Assembly: GCA_945860955.1 (NCBI GenBank)
Contig: CAMATH010000015.1
Span: 1 to 64,000, forward strand
Origin: Planctomicrobium piriforme
Lineage (GTDB): Bacteria; Planctomycetota; Planctomycetia; Planctomycetales; Planctomycetaceae
Direction: 5' to 3'
Length of the DNA stretch: 64,000 nt
Numbering within the stretch: position 1 is the stretch's first letter; the number at the start of each line of letters is the position of its first letter. Both the position numbers and the translations under genes were made by a program. The notes beneath the pieces are model-generated. The model saw only the letters and a list, made by a program, of their open reading frames with translations. It ran no database searches and was not told where the DNA came from. Shown here piece by piece: positions 26,452 through 35,196 of the stretch.

Positions 26452-27273
26452 ATGAGTTCAGTTTCTCCCCTCCGCATCGGCTTCATTGGTGCCGGCAAAA
26501 TGGCGACGGCGCTGGCGCGCGGCTGGACTCGCGCGGGGATCTGCACACCCGATACGATTCTGGCGAGCGACGTCTACCCCGCCGCCCGCGAACACTTCAC
26601 CCTCGAGACCGGTGCGCTGACGGCTGACTCCAATGTTTCCATCGCCCGCTTCGCGGACGTGCTGGTTCTGGCGGTCAAACCCCAACAATTTCGCCCGGTT
26701 TTGCAGGAACTCGCGAGCGTTGATTTGGACAAGTGTCTGATCGTATCGATCGCAGCGGGAATCCCACTCGCGACGATGGTCTCGGTGCTGGGGGAAAATC
26801 GCCGGTTGGTCCGGGTGATGCCCAACACTCCGTGCCTGGTCGGAGAGTCGGCGTCAGCCTTTTGCCTGGGAGGAAGCGCGACCGACGCCGATGCCGGGTT
26901 GATCCAGAAACTCCTGACCGCGGTAGGACTGGCTGTCCGCCTGGCGGAGCCGTTACTCGACGCAGTCACCGGTCTCTCGGGCAGCGGACCGGCGTTCGTC
27001 TGTCTGATGATCGAGGCACTTGCCGACGGGGGCGTGAAAGCGGGTTTGCCGCGAGACGTGGCGCAGAAACTGGCGGCACAAACACTGCTGGGAACAGCAA
27101 GGATGGTGCTTGAGACAGGTTTGCATCCTGGGGCGCTCAAGGACGCGGTCGCCAGCCCTGCCGGGACGACCATCGCAGGTCTTCATGAACTTGAACGGGC
27201 CGGCGTCCGGGGAGCGCTGATTAACGCCGTCGAGGCGGCCGCCCGACGATCGAAGGAATTGGGCCAGGCGTGA
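26452..27273 (+). CDS. proC: pyrroline-5-carboxylate reductase
   Basis: ProC performs the last step of proline synthesis, reducing 1-pyrroline-5-carboxylate with NAD(P)H. The 273-residue protein shows the Rossmann start IGFIGAGKMATALARG, the VKPQQ motif, RVMPNTPCLVG, and the family signature ending AVASPAGTTIAGLHELE. Length fits. An in-frame TTG 39 bp upstream is less likely than the ATG at 26452. No other proline gene is adjacent. Confidence 0.95.
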   Translation: MSSVSPLRIGFIGAGKMATALARGWTRAGICTPDTILASDVYPAAREHFTLETGALTADSNVSIARFADVLVLAVKPQQFRPVLQELASVDLDKCLIVSIAAGIPLATMVSVLGENRRLVRVMPNTPCLVGESASAFCLGGSATDADAGLIQKLLTAVGLAVRLAEPLLDAVTGLSGSGPAFVCLMIEALADGGVKAGLPRDVAQKLAAQTLLGTARMVLETGLHPGALKDAVASPAGTTIAGLHELERAGVRGALINAVEAAARRSKELGQA

Positions 27274-27405
27274 GCGGGCCGGACTCGCTGGCAGGTGCAC
27301 ACTCCACAGTGACTTGCCTTACGGAAATCTCGGTCGGGGTTGAGCCGGGCGCGGTTCGGCGCGGCGAATGTCATTGTGCTACGGAGGTGCCGACGGACGG
27401 TTGGA

Positions 27406-28137
27406 TCAACCCCGTCCCAGATACGCCTGCGCCGTTGGCAGCACAATCGCCTCCAGAAAGTTCACGTCGGCGGGCAATGTGACCATGGTGTGGGCCACCT
27501 CGGCGATTGACTCGACACTCATCATCGGTTCGGCGTCGGACTGCTGCCCCGAATCCTGCCGGCGCTCAACCAGAGTGTTTCCAGGATGCAGGCAACTGCA
27601 GACGATTCCAAACGGCCGGCCATCCAGCGCCGTCGCCTGGGTCAGTCCCCACACGCCAAACTTGGCCGCCGAGTACGCCGCGCTGTTTTCCCGCGGGCGT
27701 TGAGCCGAGATCGACCCGATATTCAGAATCCGCCCACCCCCCTGGTCCTTCATCATCGCGAAAGCGCGGCGACTGCACAAAAACGCCCCGGTGAGGCATG
27801 AGCCGATCACGTTGTCCCACGCCGCCAGCGGAAGCAGGTCGACCCGGCCGCCATCAAACGCCCCCGCGTTGTTCACCAGCACATCGACCCGCCCGTATTT
27901 CTCTTGGACCGCGTCAAAGAACCGGTCCACCTGGTTCTCCACGGCGACATCGACAGCCTGCGCCAACACCTCGACTCCACCGGCACGGAATTCTTCCGCG
28001 ACCCGCTGCAATTTTTCGTCATTCCGGGCACAGAGCGCCAGTTTTGCGCCTGCGGCGGCGAACCGCCTGGCGATCCCTTTGCCAATCCCCTGATTGGCTC
28101 CTGTAATGACACAAACGCGGTTTTCCAGACTTGCCAT
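27406..28137 (-). CDS. classical short-chain dehydrogenase/reductase
   Basis: The 243-residue SDR has the cofactor motif TGANQGIG at 13-20, NNAG at about 90-93, the catalytic serine in NIGSIS, and YSAAK with catalytic Tyr and Lys near 155-159. It resembles 3-oxoacyl-ACP reductase-like enzymes, but there is no fatty acid gene nearby and the substrate is unknown. It converges with proC and precedes no obvious partner. Confidence 0.88.
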   Translation of the reverse strand: MASLENRVCVITGANQGIGKGIARRFAAAGAKLALCARNDEKLQRVAEEFRAGGVEVLAQAVDVAVENQVDRFFDAVQEKYGRVDVLVNNAGAFDGGRVDLLPLAAWDNVIGSCLTGAFLCSRRAFAMMKDQGGGRILNIGSISAQRPRENSAAYSAAKFGVWGLTQATALDGRPFGIVCSCLHPGNTLVERRQDSGQQSDAEPMMSVESIAEVAHTMVTLPADVNFLEAIVLPTAQAYLGRG

Positions 28138-28218
28138 CGTGGGCTCTCAAAGGATGCAAAAACAGTGGAACTATCGACCGGCCCGCGCCTCGCGGTCACC
28201 GGCGACTTTTCACGCAGT

Positions 28219-29364
28219 TCAGTTTTCAATTTCCAGCGAATGTTCGCTGATCCGTTCGCTTCCCGTCTCGGTGATCACAAAGTTGTGTTCGTAGCGCATT
28301 CCCCCGACGCCGGGAATGTACAGACCGGGTTCCAAGGTCACCACATCCCCCACCTCGACCACTTCGTCACTCTCGGGAACCAGATACGGCGGCTCAGGAT
28401 GCCCCAGTCCGACACCGTGCCCGGCGTGATGGGGGAAATAGGCGGCCAGCCCCGCTTCCACCAGCGGCTGTCGGCAGGCGGCGTACACTTCACGACCGGT
28501 CACTCCGGGGCGCAATGACTCGGCTCCCGCCTTCAGGGCGGCGAGGCAGGCGTTGTACATTTCCAATTGCTTCGGCGTCGCTTTGCCCGCACAGACGAAA
28601 GTCACGCAGAAATCCCCGCGATAACCGTGCGACACCACTGAGTAGTCCAACAACACCAGCTCGCCTTCCCCGATGACCCGGTCGCTCGCCGGCCCGCCCC
28701 CCTCCTCACAACGGGGGCCACTCACGAAATCGCCATACACCAGCACCGGCTCCCCCGCCGCCTCGGAAGCGACACGCAGCACCAGCCGATAGACATCGAG
28801 TTCTGTCATCCCCGGGCGGATTTCCTTCCGCGCTGTGGCGAGCGCCCGCTCAGCGGACCGCAACGAGCCAATGATGAGGTTCAACTCGTCGGGCTCTTTT
28901 TTCCGCCGCAAAGCGCGAATGTCGGCGTCGACATCCCGAAACTCGGTCTTGAGACCGGCGACCCGCATCCAGTCACAGATCGCGAACGGAACGCGCGACG
29001 CCTCAATTCCCAGTACGCCGGGAGCGCGGGATTTGAGCAGTTCCACGACGGCGTCGGCGAGCAGCCGGCCACGGTGCGGTGCCGCTTCGACACAGCGGTA
29101 CCACAACGGCTCGACCCGCGTGGAAACGAAAGCCTTTTGTGAAAATGGTCCCTGGGGATTGTCGGCGATCAAAATCGCCTCCCCGTCGCGGGTCAACAGC
29201 AGCGCCGCCGACGCTTCCTGCGAATTGAAGACGTACGGTGACGCGTCAAAATTCGCGAAGTACATCAACTGTTGCGGCGCGGTGATCAGGACGGAATTCA
29301 CCCCGGCGGGAAGCCGTTGCCAGAGTCGGGCGCGGCGTGTGAGACAACCTGGTTCTGTCAGCAT
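28219..29364 (-). CDS. M24 family aminopeptidase P-like metallopeptidase (Xaa-Pro type)
   Basis: This 381-residue protein has an N-terminal creatinase-like domain (about 1-135) and a C-terminal pita-bread domain. Metal ligands are visible in order: D in LLDYSVVSHGYRGDFCVTF (two Asp), H in HHAGHGVGLGHPEPPY, E in LEPGLYIPG and E in MRYEHNF. It probably cleaves Xaa-Pro bonds in the cytosol. The ATG at 29364 (MLTEPGC) is used; an upstream frame start adds 8 residues. It follows the class IV aminotransferase by about 110 bp on the same strand. Confidence 0.88.
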   Translation of the reverse strand: MLTEPGCLTRRARLWQRLPAGVNSVLITAPQQLMYFANFDASPYVFNSQEASAALLLTRDGEAILIADNPQGPFSQKAFVSTRVEPLWYRCVEAAPHRGRLLADAVVELLKSRAPGVLGIEASRVPFAICDWMRVAGLKTEFRDVDADIRALRRKKEPDELNLIIGSLRSAERALATARKEIRPGMTELDVYRLVLRVASEAAGEPVLVYGDFVSGPRCEEGGGPASDRVIGEGELVLLDYSVVSHGYRGDFCVTFVCAGKATPKQLEMYNACLAALKAGAESLRPGVTGREVYAACRQPLVEAGLAAYFPHHAGHGVGLGHPEPPYLVPESDEVVEVGDVVTLEPGLYIPGVGGMRYEHNFVITETGSERISEHSLEIEN

Positions 29365-29475
29365 GTGTTCGAAAAAACGCGGTGCCACTCGACTGGCGAC
29401 CGCCGAGGAAGGGGAGAAAATTGTCGTGGGACTTTCGCGAGTGTAGCGAGACCGGAAACGCGGGCCAACGTCCCT

Positions 29476-30414
29476 CTAAATGCTCGCCGTCCGTCGGCGG
29501 GCCGAATCAAACACCTGCTGGTCAATCGCCAGCCCGACCTCAGCGCTCCACGCGTCGAGAATCCGTCGATAGATCGGACCAATCTGGCCATCGCCAATCG
29601 CGACCCCATTGATTTTCGTCGCGGGACACAGGCAAAACGGCGTGCTGGCCAGAAACGCCTCGTCCGCGTTCATCACCGAATGGACTTGAATGTCCTTCTC
29701 CATGAACGGAATCCCCAGCTTCGCCGCGATCGACATCACGACCGAGCGACTGACCCCGGGGAGCGTGTTGACCGTGGTCGGCGAAACAATGGTCCCGCGT
29801 TCGACAATCAAAAAGTTCGCACCGCTGGTTTCGGTCACATTCCCTTGAAGGTCGAGCAGCAACGAGACACCGTCGGGGTCGACAAGCTGGGTTTCCTTGT
29901 CGGCGAGGTAATAGTGCATGCGGCTGCGGTACTTCATCTTCGGATCGTAACACTGCGGGGGGACGTGGCGAATCGCGGGAGTCACCACATGCGCCCCTTT
30001 CGCCATTTTCTCCGACCAGAATTCGAATGGCATGGGAAACGTGTGGGCGCAGACGGTCGGTTTCATGCGGGCGGCTCTGCCAGCCGATCCCGCGTAGGCA
30101 GCGAACTCACCGGCGGTCACGAAATGCACCAGTCCCAGTTCGTCCAGGGGATCGACCAGTTTCGCGTTGTGCGCCACGAGGTCGGCGGAAATCCGCACCA
30201 ACTCCTCCTGTGACATGCCAATGTCCATTCGCGTGTATTTCAGCGAGCGGAACAACCGGGCGACGTGTTCCCCGAGCCGATACGGCTGTTGGCGAAACGT
30301 GCGGGTCATGTCGGTGACCGTGGCCCCAAGGACAATTCCCGCGTCAAAAATCGCGATGTGCGCCTGCGAAGCGGGAACGAGTTGACCGTTGAGAAAGACA
30401 AGCGATTCGGACAT
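29476..30414 (-). CDS. class IV PLP-dependent aminotransferase (BCAT/D-amino acid type)
   Basis: The 312-residue protein has the fold-type IV layout. FLNGQLVPASQAHIAIFDAG is near the N-terminus, the PLP lysine probably lies in KYRSRMHYYLADKE, and the cofactor-binding GNVTETSGANFLIV loop is followed by TLPGVSRSVV. It may act on branched-chain amino acids, D-amino acids or aminodeoxychorismate; sequence alone does not decide. The start is the ATG at 30414; a 15-codon upstream extension is arginine- and proline-rich and unlikely. It probably shares a transcript with the M24 gene. Confidence 0.87.
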   Translation of the reverse strand: MSESLVFLNGQLVPASQAHIAIFDAGIVLGATVTDMTRTFRQQPYRLGEHVARLFRSLKYTRMDIGMSQEELVRISADLVAHNAKLVDPLDELGLVHFVTAGEFAAYAGSAGRAARMKPTVCAHTFPMPFEFWSEKMAKGAHVVTPAIRHVPPQCYDPKMKYRSRMHYYLADKETQLVDPDGVSLLLDLQGNVTETSGANFLIVERGTIVSPTTVNTLPGVSRSVVMSIAAKLGIPFMEKDIQVHSVMNADEAFLASTPFCLCPATKINGVAIGDGQIGPIYRRILDAWSAEVGLAIDQQVFDSARRRTASI

Positions 30415-30566
30415 GGAGGCGGGTCCACAAGGGGGACGGGGACGCATGCGGAACAGCATAGGCGACTGGCCGCCATACTGGGAGGATCATCGTTCGAGAG
30501 TCATATTTTCACTTGTGTGTGGTTATACTCGCGGTTCATTTTCCCCCGTGTCTCGAGGATTGAAGC

Positions 30567-31283
30567 GTGGATGTTTCGCTGATGGCGACCTGCCTGGGAG
30601 ATGTGATGCGTCCCGACGCCGCCATCGCGACGGTCAGGCTGCTCCGCCGATTGGGGCATACAGTCCATTTCCCCGAAAAACAGACCTGCTGCGGTCAACC
30701 GTTCTACAACAGTGGGTTCGTCTCGGGGGCTCGTGACCTGGCGATTCATACGATCGAGGCGTTTGAGACCGATCGGCTGGTTGTCGTCCCGTCGGGTTCC
30801 TGCGCGGCGATGGTGAAAGTCGAGTTCCCGCACCTGTTTCACGACGACCCGCAATGGCTTCCGCGAGCCCAGGCACTCGCCGCCCGCACGTTTGAATTGA
30901 GTGATTTCCTGGTGAATCAATTGAAGGTCGTCGACGTCGGGGCGCGGTTTGAAGGCAAGGTCGCGTACCACTACGCCTGCCATTTGCGTGGTTTGGGGCT
31001 GAAAAACGAGGGGGAGGTTCTGATTCGGCATGTCCGGGGAGCCGAGTACATCGCTCCGGAAAAACAGGAGACCTGCTGTGGATTCGGTGGCTCGTTCGCC
31101 GTCCGGTATCCCGAGATCTCCGGGGCCATGGTGAATGAAAAGACCGCGTGCGTTGACGCGACGAAAGCCGACGCGCTGGTCAGCACGGACGCCGGCTGCC
31201 TGATGAACATCGGCGGAGCACTGCATCGGCAGAGTAAGACCATCCGGGTGATGCATCTGTCGGAATTGCTGGAGTGCCGTTGA
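30567..31283 (+). CDS. LutA/YkgE-like Fe-S oxidoreductase subunit
   Basis: The 238-residue protein carries two cysteine-rich CCG-type domains: TCCGQP with PSGSCAAMVK in the first half, and ACHLR with ETCCGFGGSFAVRYPEIS and DAGCLMNIGG in the second. This matches LutA (lactate utilisation) and glycolate oxidase/heterodisulfide reductase subunits, which bind special 4Fe-4S clusters. LutB and LutC partners are not in the window, so the redox partner is unknown. The start is probably the GTG at 30567. Confidence 0.85.
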   Translation: MDVSLMATCLGDVMRPDAAIATVRLLRRLGHTVHFPEKQTCCGQPFYNSGFVSGARDLAIHTIEAFETDRLVVVPSGSCAAMVKVEFPHLFHDDPQWLPRAQALAARTFELSDFLVNQLKVVDVGARFEGKVAYHYACHLRGLGLKNEGEVLIRHVRGAEYIAPEKQETCCGFGGSFAVRYPEISGAMVNEKTACVDATKADALVSTDAGCLMNIGGALHRQSKTIRVMHLSELLECR

Positions 31284-31293
31284 GCAGGCCACC

Positions 31294-32274
31294 TCATTCG
31301 ACATTTGCGAGAGCCTCAGCCTCCGCTTCAAAGTGTTTCGCCTCCTCGTCCAATCCGTATTGCCCGGCGAGCTTTGCCAGCTTGCGGCAACGCTCCATGG
31401 GATTGGTCTGGCAATACCACCAGATTTTCGGCTGACATTCCCGACAAAACTCAATCGGCCGGCGATCGTTTTCCTCGCGGTTGTTCGTACCATTCATCCC
31501 GCAGTCGGCGGCGATGCAATGCGGGATTCCCAGCATATGCCCGGTCTCGTGCATTGCGGTCTTGAGTGTTCGCCGCAGGCACAGGCGATACTCTTCGGGA
31601 CTCTCCGACGGGTCGCCGTTCCGGGCGAGCGACCAGACACCCACCCGTTCACTGAGCGACGCCTGACCAAACACGAAATTCCAACCTTTGCCCGGCCACA
31701 AGTCGTCCGTCGCCATTCCCAAGACTGCGATGGCGTCCTTCGGGCGTCTCTTTAAGAGAACGTCATTCAGCAGCCACGTGGACAACAACTGACGAGTCTT
31801 GCCGTCGCTGCGGAGGCGCTGCGCCTCGGGCGGAACAGCGTCGAGGACCACGCGCTCCAGGGTCTTGACCGGCTTCCCGAAGAAGACTTCCAGAAACTCG
31901 GCCGTTCGTGAGACAATCTCGGTTTGTTCCTTCGATCCCTCCCCCAACGGCACGATGTACAACGTCGTCCGGGACGGGTCGACCGGGGCAGGGCGATCGG
32001 CGACATACTGCCGAAACGTCTGCCCCAGTTCCGTATAAGATTCCAGCCAATCACCCGGCTGAACGGGTCCCATGGGGCGGTCGAGCGGCCGCAGTCGCTC
32101 GGCGAGATCCGCCAGCTTCTTGGCCTGTTCGGGCAGCGGTTTTCCATTGGGCTGACGTCCGTTGGCGGCGGCAACCACCAGCCAGCCAACGGGAATCGTG
32201 ACCGCGATCAATAGCGCGATCAGCAATCCACAGTGGATTCGGCTGTTCGCGAGCGGAGTCGCTGGGGACGTCAT
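31294..32274 (-). CDS. membrane-anchored archaemetzincin-family metalloprotease (M54)
   Basis: The 326-residue protein has an N-terminal membrane helix at about 16-36, then a soluble domain. It carries the full archaemetzincin signature: H242, E243, H246, H252 (HETGHMLGIPH), followed by C253, C258, M260 and the CxxC pair C277/C280, which in this family binds a second zinc. The catalytic glutamate is intact. Archaemetzincins are usually short, soluble proteins of unknown substrate, so the membrane anchor and roughly 240-residue N-terminal part stand out. It converges with the LutA-like gene, 10 bp away. Confidence 0.85.
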   Translation of the reverse strand: MTSPATPLANSRIHCGLLIALLIAVTIPVGWLVVAAANGRQPNGKPLPEQAKKLADLAERLRPLDRPMGPVQPGDWLESYTELGQTFRQYVADRPAPVDPSRTTLYIVPLGEGSKEQTEIVSRTAEFLEVFFGKPVKTLERVVLDAVPPEAQRLRSDGKTRQLLSTWLLNDVLLKRRPKDAIAVLGMATDDLWPGKGWNFVFGQASLSERVGVWSLARNGDPSESPEEYRLCLRRTLKTAMHETGHMLGIPHCIAADCGMNGTNNREENDRRPIEFCRECQPKIWWYCQTNPMERCRKLAKLAGQYGLDEEAKHFEAEAEALANVE

Positions 32275-32665
32275 GCTTGGGCCTCAGGAAGTGCTGAGTT
32301 TCGTACTTAAAGAAGATCAACAATTCACGGTCTCACATCCAGTGCGGCGCAGCCGCCGGTCGCATCCTGTTAAGGATGCAATAAAGTAGCCGGGGGTCGC
32401 AGCGCAGCGGAGACCCCCGGATAGCCGTGTAACGGCGAGTGCATCCTGGAAGGATGCCAGAAGTGTGGTTCCCACGGCAGACTCTCGCAAGAGTGTCGGC
32501 GTTTGACAGCAAAGAAAGGAATCGCTCTCGCGCCGGGCTGACGGTGGAAATCTGATAATCGCGAGCCCGGCTACTACCGTGCATCCCATTCGGGGTGCGA
32601 CGGCGGCTTCGCCGCGATGAGCCCTACAAAACCACGGATTTGATATCGAACAGATTCTTTTTGAA
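32275..32665. other. gene-free 391-bp interval made of short palindromes
   Basis: No gene is visible. Most of this interval is occupied by consecutive short hairpins, described separately for 32361-32615. The start of the archaemetzincin gene at 32274 and the end of the TIGR03067 gene at 32666 bound it. Confidence 0.6.
32361..32615. repeat. array of five short palindromes (REP-like)
   Basis: Five hairpins occur in 255 bp. GCATCCT/AGGATGC is at 32361-32378 (4-nt loop). A 9-bp CCGGGGGTC/GACCCCCGG is at 32389-32419. GCATCCT/AGGATGC recurs at 32440-32456 (3-nt loop). GCATCCC/GGGGTGC is at 32581-32598, and GCGGC/GCCGC at 32603-32615. The first and third share the same arm. Such mixed palindrome clusters between genes are typical of repetitive extragenic elements; copies elsewhere cannot be checked here. 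Confidence 0.7.
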
Positions 32666-33541
32666 CTACTTCACCTTCGACGCCTGGCCGAGCTTCCCCA
32701 TGTAGTCGATGAAGATCATGTCTTTCGACGAAATGGAGCGGATGTCAAACGTCATGGTTTGACCGACCCGGTCGGGATGGACCGATTCGGTGCAGCGGAA
32801 TCGCAGGCTGCCGTTCTTCACCTGCCAGGTTCCGCTCGATATGGGCGTCTGCACGAACATCTTCTGAAAACGGCGGAATTCCTTGACCTCCCGCACGACC
32901 CGAAACGTTCCGTCCTCTTCCATCACGCTGTACAACGCGCCGACCGAATCGGTGTACTTCCAGGTTCCCTTGAGCATTTCCGTCACCTCGGCGTCGGTGA
33001 GGATGCGGGCGGCGGCACCGTCCTCTGAACTCTTGGGAGGATTGGCGCGTTCCGTGCGGGCCGGCTTCGGGTTCTTGTCCCCCAGGCGCTCCAGCACCAT
33101 CAGCATCCGCTCGGTCCCCTCTTTGGCCGAGAATTCGGTCGGACGCTTCCCTTCCTCAGGATCCACCAGGCAGATCACCAGTTTTCCGTCATCGAACTTG
33201 TAGATCCCCGTGCCGACCTTCCGCTTTTGCACACTGATGTCAATCTGATGCGGATACTCGGTCGCGTCGATCGAGAACACCTTGACGTGCTTTTTGTCGT
33301 CTTCCGTCGATTTGTAGACGATCGCGTTGTCGGCGACTTCGAAATAGCCTCCCGAAGGGAGCCACTCCTCGATCGCCGACTTCGGAATCACCTTGCCATC
33401 TTCCACCAGCTCAACGACATGCCAGCGGCCAGCGAATCGTTCCAGTTCCGACTTGCGATCCTGTGCGAACAGACCGACCGCATTCGCCAGCAAAACCGAA
33501 CCCAGAACAAACACCGCAACCAGGGAACAATGAGACTTCAC
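32666..33541 (-). CDS. secreted TIGR03067 domain protein
   Basis: The 291-residue protein has an N-terminal signal peptide (hydrophobic 8-24). A TIGR03067 domain lies at about 33-150: ERFAGRWHVVELVEDGK, then IDATEYPHQIDI, and GIYKFDDGKLVICLVDPEEGKRPTEF. This domain is found mainly in Planctomycetes and has no known activity. A linker and a second lipocalin-like segment (about 185-285, LKGTWKYTDSVG; GTWQVKNGSLRFR) follow, giving a two-module structure. It lies 184 bp downstream of the 33726-35168 gene on the same strand, so it could belong to that transcript. Confidence 0.8.
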   Translation of the reverse strand: MKSHCSLVAVFVLGSVLLANAVGLFAQDRKSELERFAGRWHVVELVEDGKVIPKSAIEEWLPSGGYFEVADNAIVYKSTEDDKKHVKVFSIDATEYPHQIDISVQKRKVGTGIYKFDDGKLVICLVDPEEGKRPTEFSAKEGTERMLMVLERLGDKNPKPARTERANPPKSSEDGAAARILTDAEVTEMLKGTWKYTDSVGALYSVMEEDGTFRVVREVKEFRRFQKMFVQTPISSGTWQVKNGSLRFRCTESVHPDRVGQTMTFDIRSISSKDMIFIDYMGKLGQASKVK

Positions 33542-33725
33542 AGTCCGGACTCCATTCCAAAAAGGTCGTTTTCAGCGGGGTCGCACAACCCCTCGGTTGT
33601 GCGAGTCCCCCGCATTGTCATTCCACACACCGTCAGCAAATCGCCGGGAAATCGCAACTGGAAAATCGACGAGTCGTAATCGCCGCTTCATCCAACGCAA
33701 CCCCCCCCGACGGAACTCGACCGCT

Positions 33726-35168
33726 CTAAAACTCCACGTTGAATTTCTTGACCATCTTTTTCCGAATGTCTGCGGTCGACTGCTCGATGATCTGCTTCAT
33801 CGACGCCAAATCTGTCGCTCCCTGGGCCTCTTCCCCCCCTCGGATCGCGCGACGTTCCTGGTCCCCCGCGTTGTACGTTCCGTAAGTCCGATTGCCATAG
33901 TAGTCGTAGTTGACGTAGTTGCTGTTCCAGACCTGCGACTGCCGGCCAGCGGTCCGGATGCCCACTCCCTTCATCGCGACCGCCCCCTGTCGCAACGTGT
34001 CGGCCACCCGGGCGCTGTACTGCTGCATTTCTTCGTCGACGTTGAGCAGTGGCAACCGGTCGATCTTCTTGGCGTATTGTTCGGCCCATTGCGCGTACTG
34101 GCCAAAAGTCTGCCACTTCTTGCCTAGCAGGTCATCGGTCAGCTTCTGCACCGCCTTGAAGTGCGCCTGGGTCGCGTACAGTTTCGGGTTGTCCGCTTCG
34201 GTACTTTTTTCGGGGTCGTCGATCAGGTCGGCGGGGAGTTCCAGCAGACTCGACAGCCGCATGAGACCACTGTCTCCCAACTCACCCGACAGAGACACCG
34301 TCTTTCCCGTGACCGCGGGTTTCCACGAATCCATTTCATCAATGGACAAACCTTTGGATGCCAGGACTTCCAGCACGAGTCCCTTGGCCACCGACTGCAA
34401 CGGAGAGGTGTCGAGATCGAAATCGACCGTCAACGTACCCACCGCGTTCTTTTCGAATTGCACCGCGAACTTCACGCCACGCAGCGTCGCGATCACTTTG
34501 GAAATCGCCGCCACGTCGACTTCCGACTTCGAAATCGCTTCCAGTTCCTTGAGCTTCGCCGGCAGTGTCTCCAACGACACCGCGTCTTCCAAGTCCAGGG
34601 CGAGGACGATCTGTGGTCCCTTGGATTTCATGGCGGTCGACGCCTGCAACAGGTAGGTCGATACCTTGCCACTGCGATTCCGCAACCAGTTGGACAAATC
34701 CTGCCGATTCGCGGGGAATAGAAACCCATACAGATCCGCTCCCAGCTTCACTCCGTAGGCCCCCTGGGGCAACCACGCCGTCTCGGTATTAGTTACCTTC
34801 TCAACATAGCCTTGGTGCTTCTCGGCGATTCGCTTGAGCGTCGGCCCCTTGGGAATGTCGAGCAGCGTGATTTCTGAACTTTGGTGCCGGGATTCCAGAT
34901 CGATCCGTATCGCTCGAACCAGTTTTTTCGCCGAAACGGGGAGCAGAAGCGGCCGGATCTCCGTCTGCTCGGCCAGTTTCTTCCGCCAGCCCGCCGACAC
35001 CGACATCTCGCTCGCGAACAACCGTTCGGCGTCCACCATCACCAGCACGTTCGTCTCACCGGGAACCCGGTTCAACATCGCCGAGAATTCGGCGGACTCA
35101 GCAATAGTGGTCGTCAGCAAGACGAGTGCGCAACCAGCGAGGGACCAACGCAGCAGCGAGTTCATCAT
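33726..35168 (-). CDS. secreted hypothetical protein
   Basis: The 480-residue protein carries a signal peptide (hydrophobic 8-25, ending ESAEF). No domain is recognised. An N-terminal alpha/beta part (VPGETNVLVMVDAERLFAS) is followed by a charged helical middle and a C-terminal Tyr/Asn-rich patch (YVNYDYYGNRTYGTYN) before a final helix. There is no lipobox. It lies 28 bp after the big kinase on the same strand, so it is probably the last gene of the S41-propeller-kinase operon and may be an extracytoplasmic partner. Confidence 0.75.
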   Translation of the reverse strand: MMNSLLRWSLAGCALVLLTTTIAESAEFSAMLNRVPGETNVLVMVDAERLFASEMSVSAGWRKKLAEQTEIRPLLLPVSAKKLVRAIRIDLESRHQSSEITLLDIPKGPTLKRIAEKHQGYVEKVTNTETAWLPQGAYGVKLGADLYGFLFPANRQDLSNWLRNRSGKVSTYLLQASTAMKSKGPQIVLALDLEDAVSLETLPAKLKELEAISKSEVDVAAISKVIATLRGVKFAVQFEKNAVGTLTVDFDLDTSPLQSVAKGLVLEVLASKGLSIDEMDSWKPAVTGKTVSLSGELGDSGLMRLSSLLELPADLIDDPEKSTEADNPKLYATQAHFKAVQKLTDDLLGKKWQTFGQYAQWAEQYAKKIDRLPLLNVDEEMQQYSARVADTLRQGAVAMKGVGIRTAGRQSQVWNSNYVNYDYYGNRTYGTYNAGDQERRAIRGGEEAQGATDLASMKQIIEQSTADIRKKMVKKFNVEF

Positions 35169-35196
35169 TCAATCCTGGGAGAAACGGCAACCGAGC

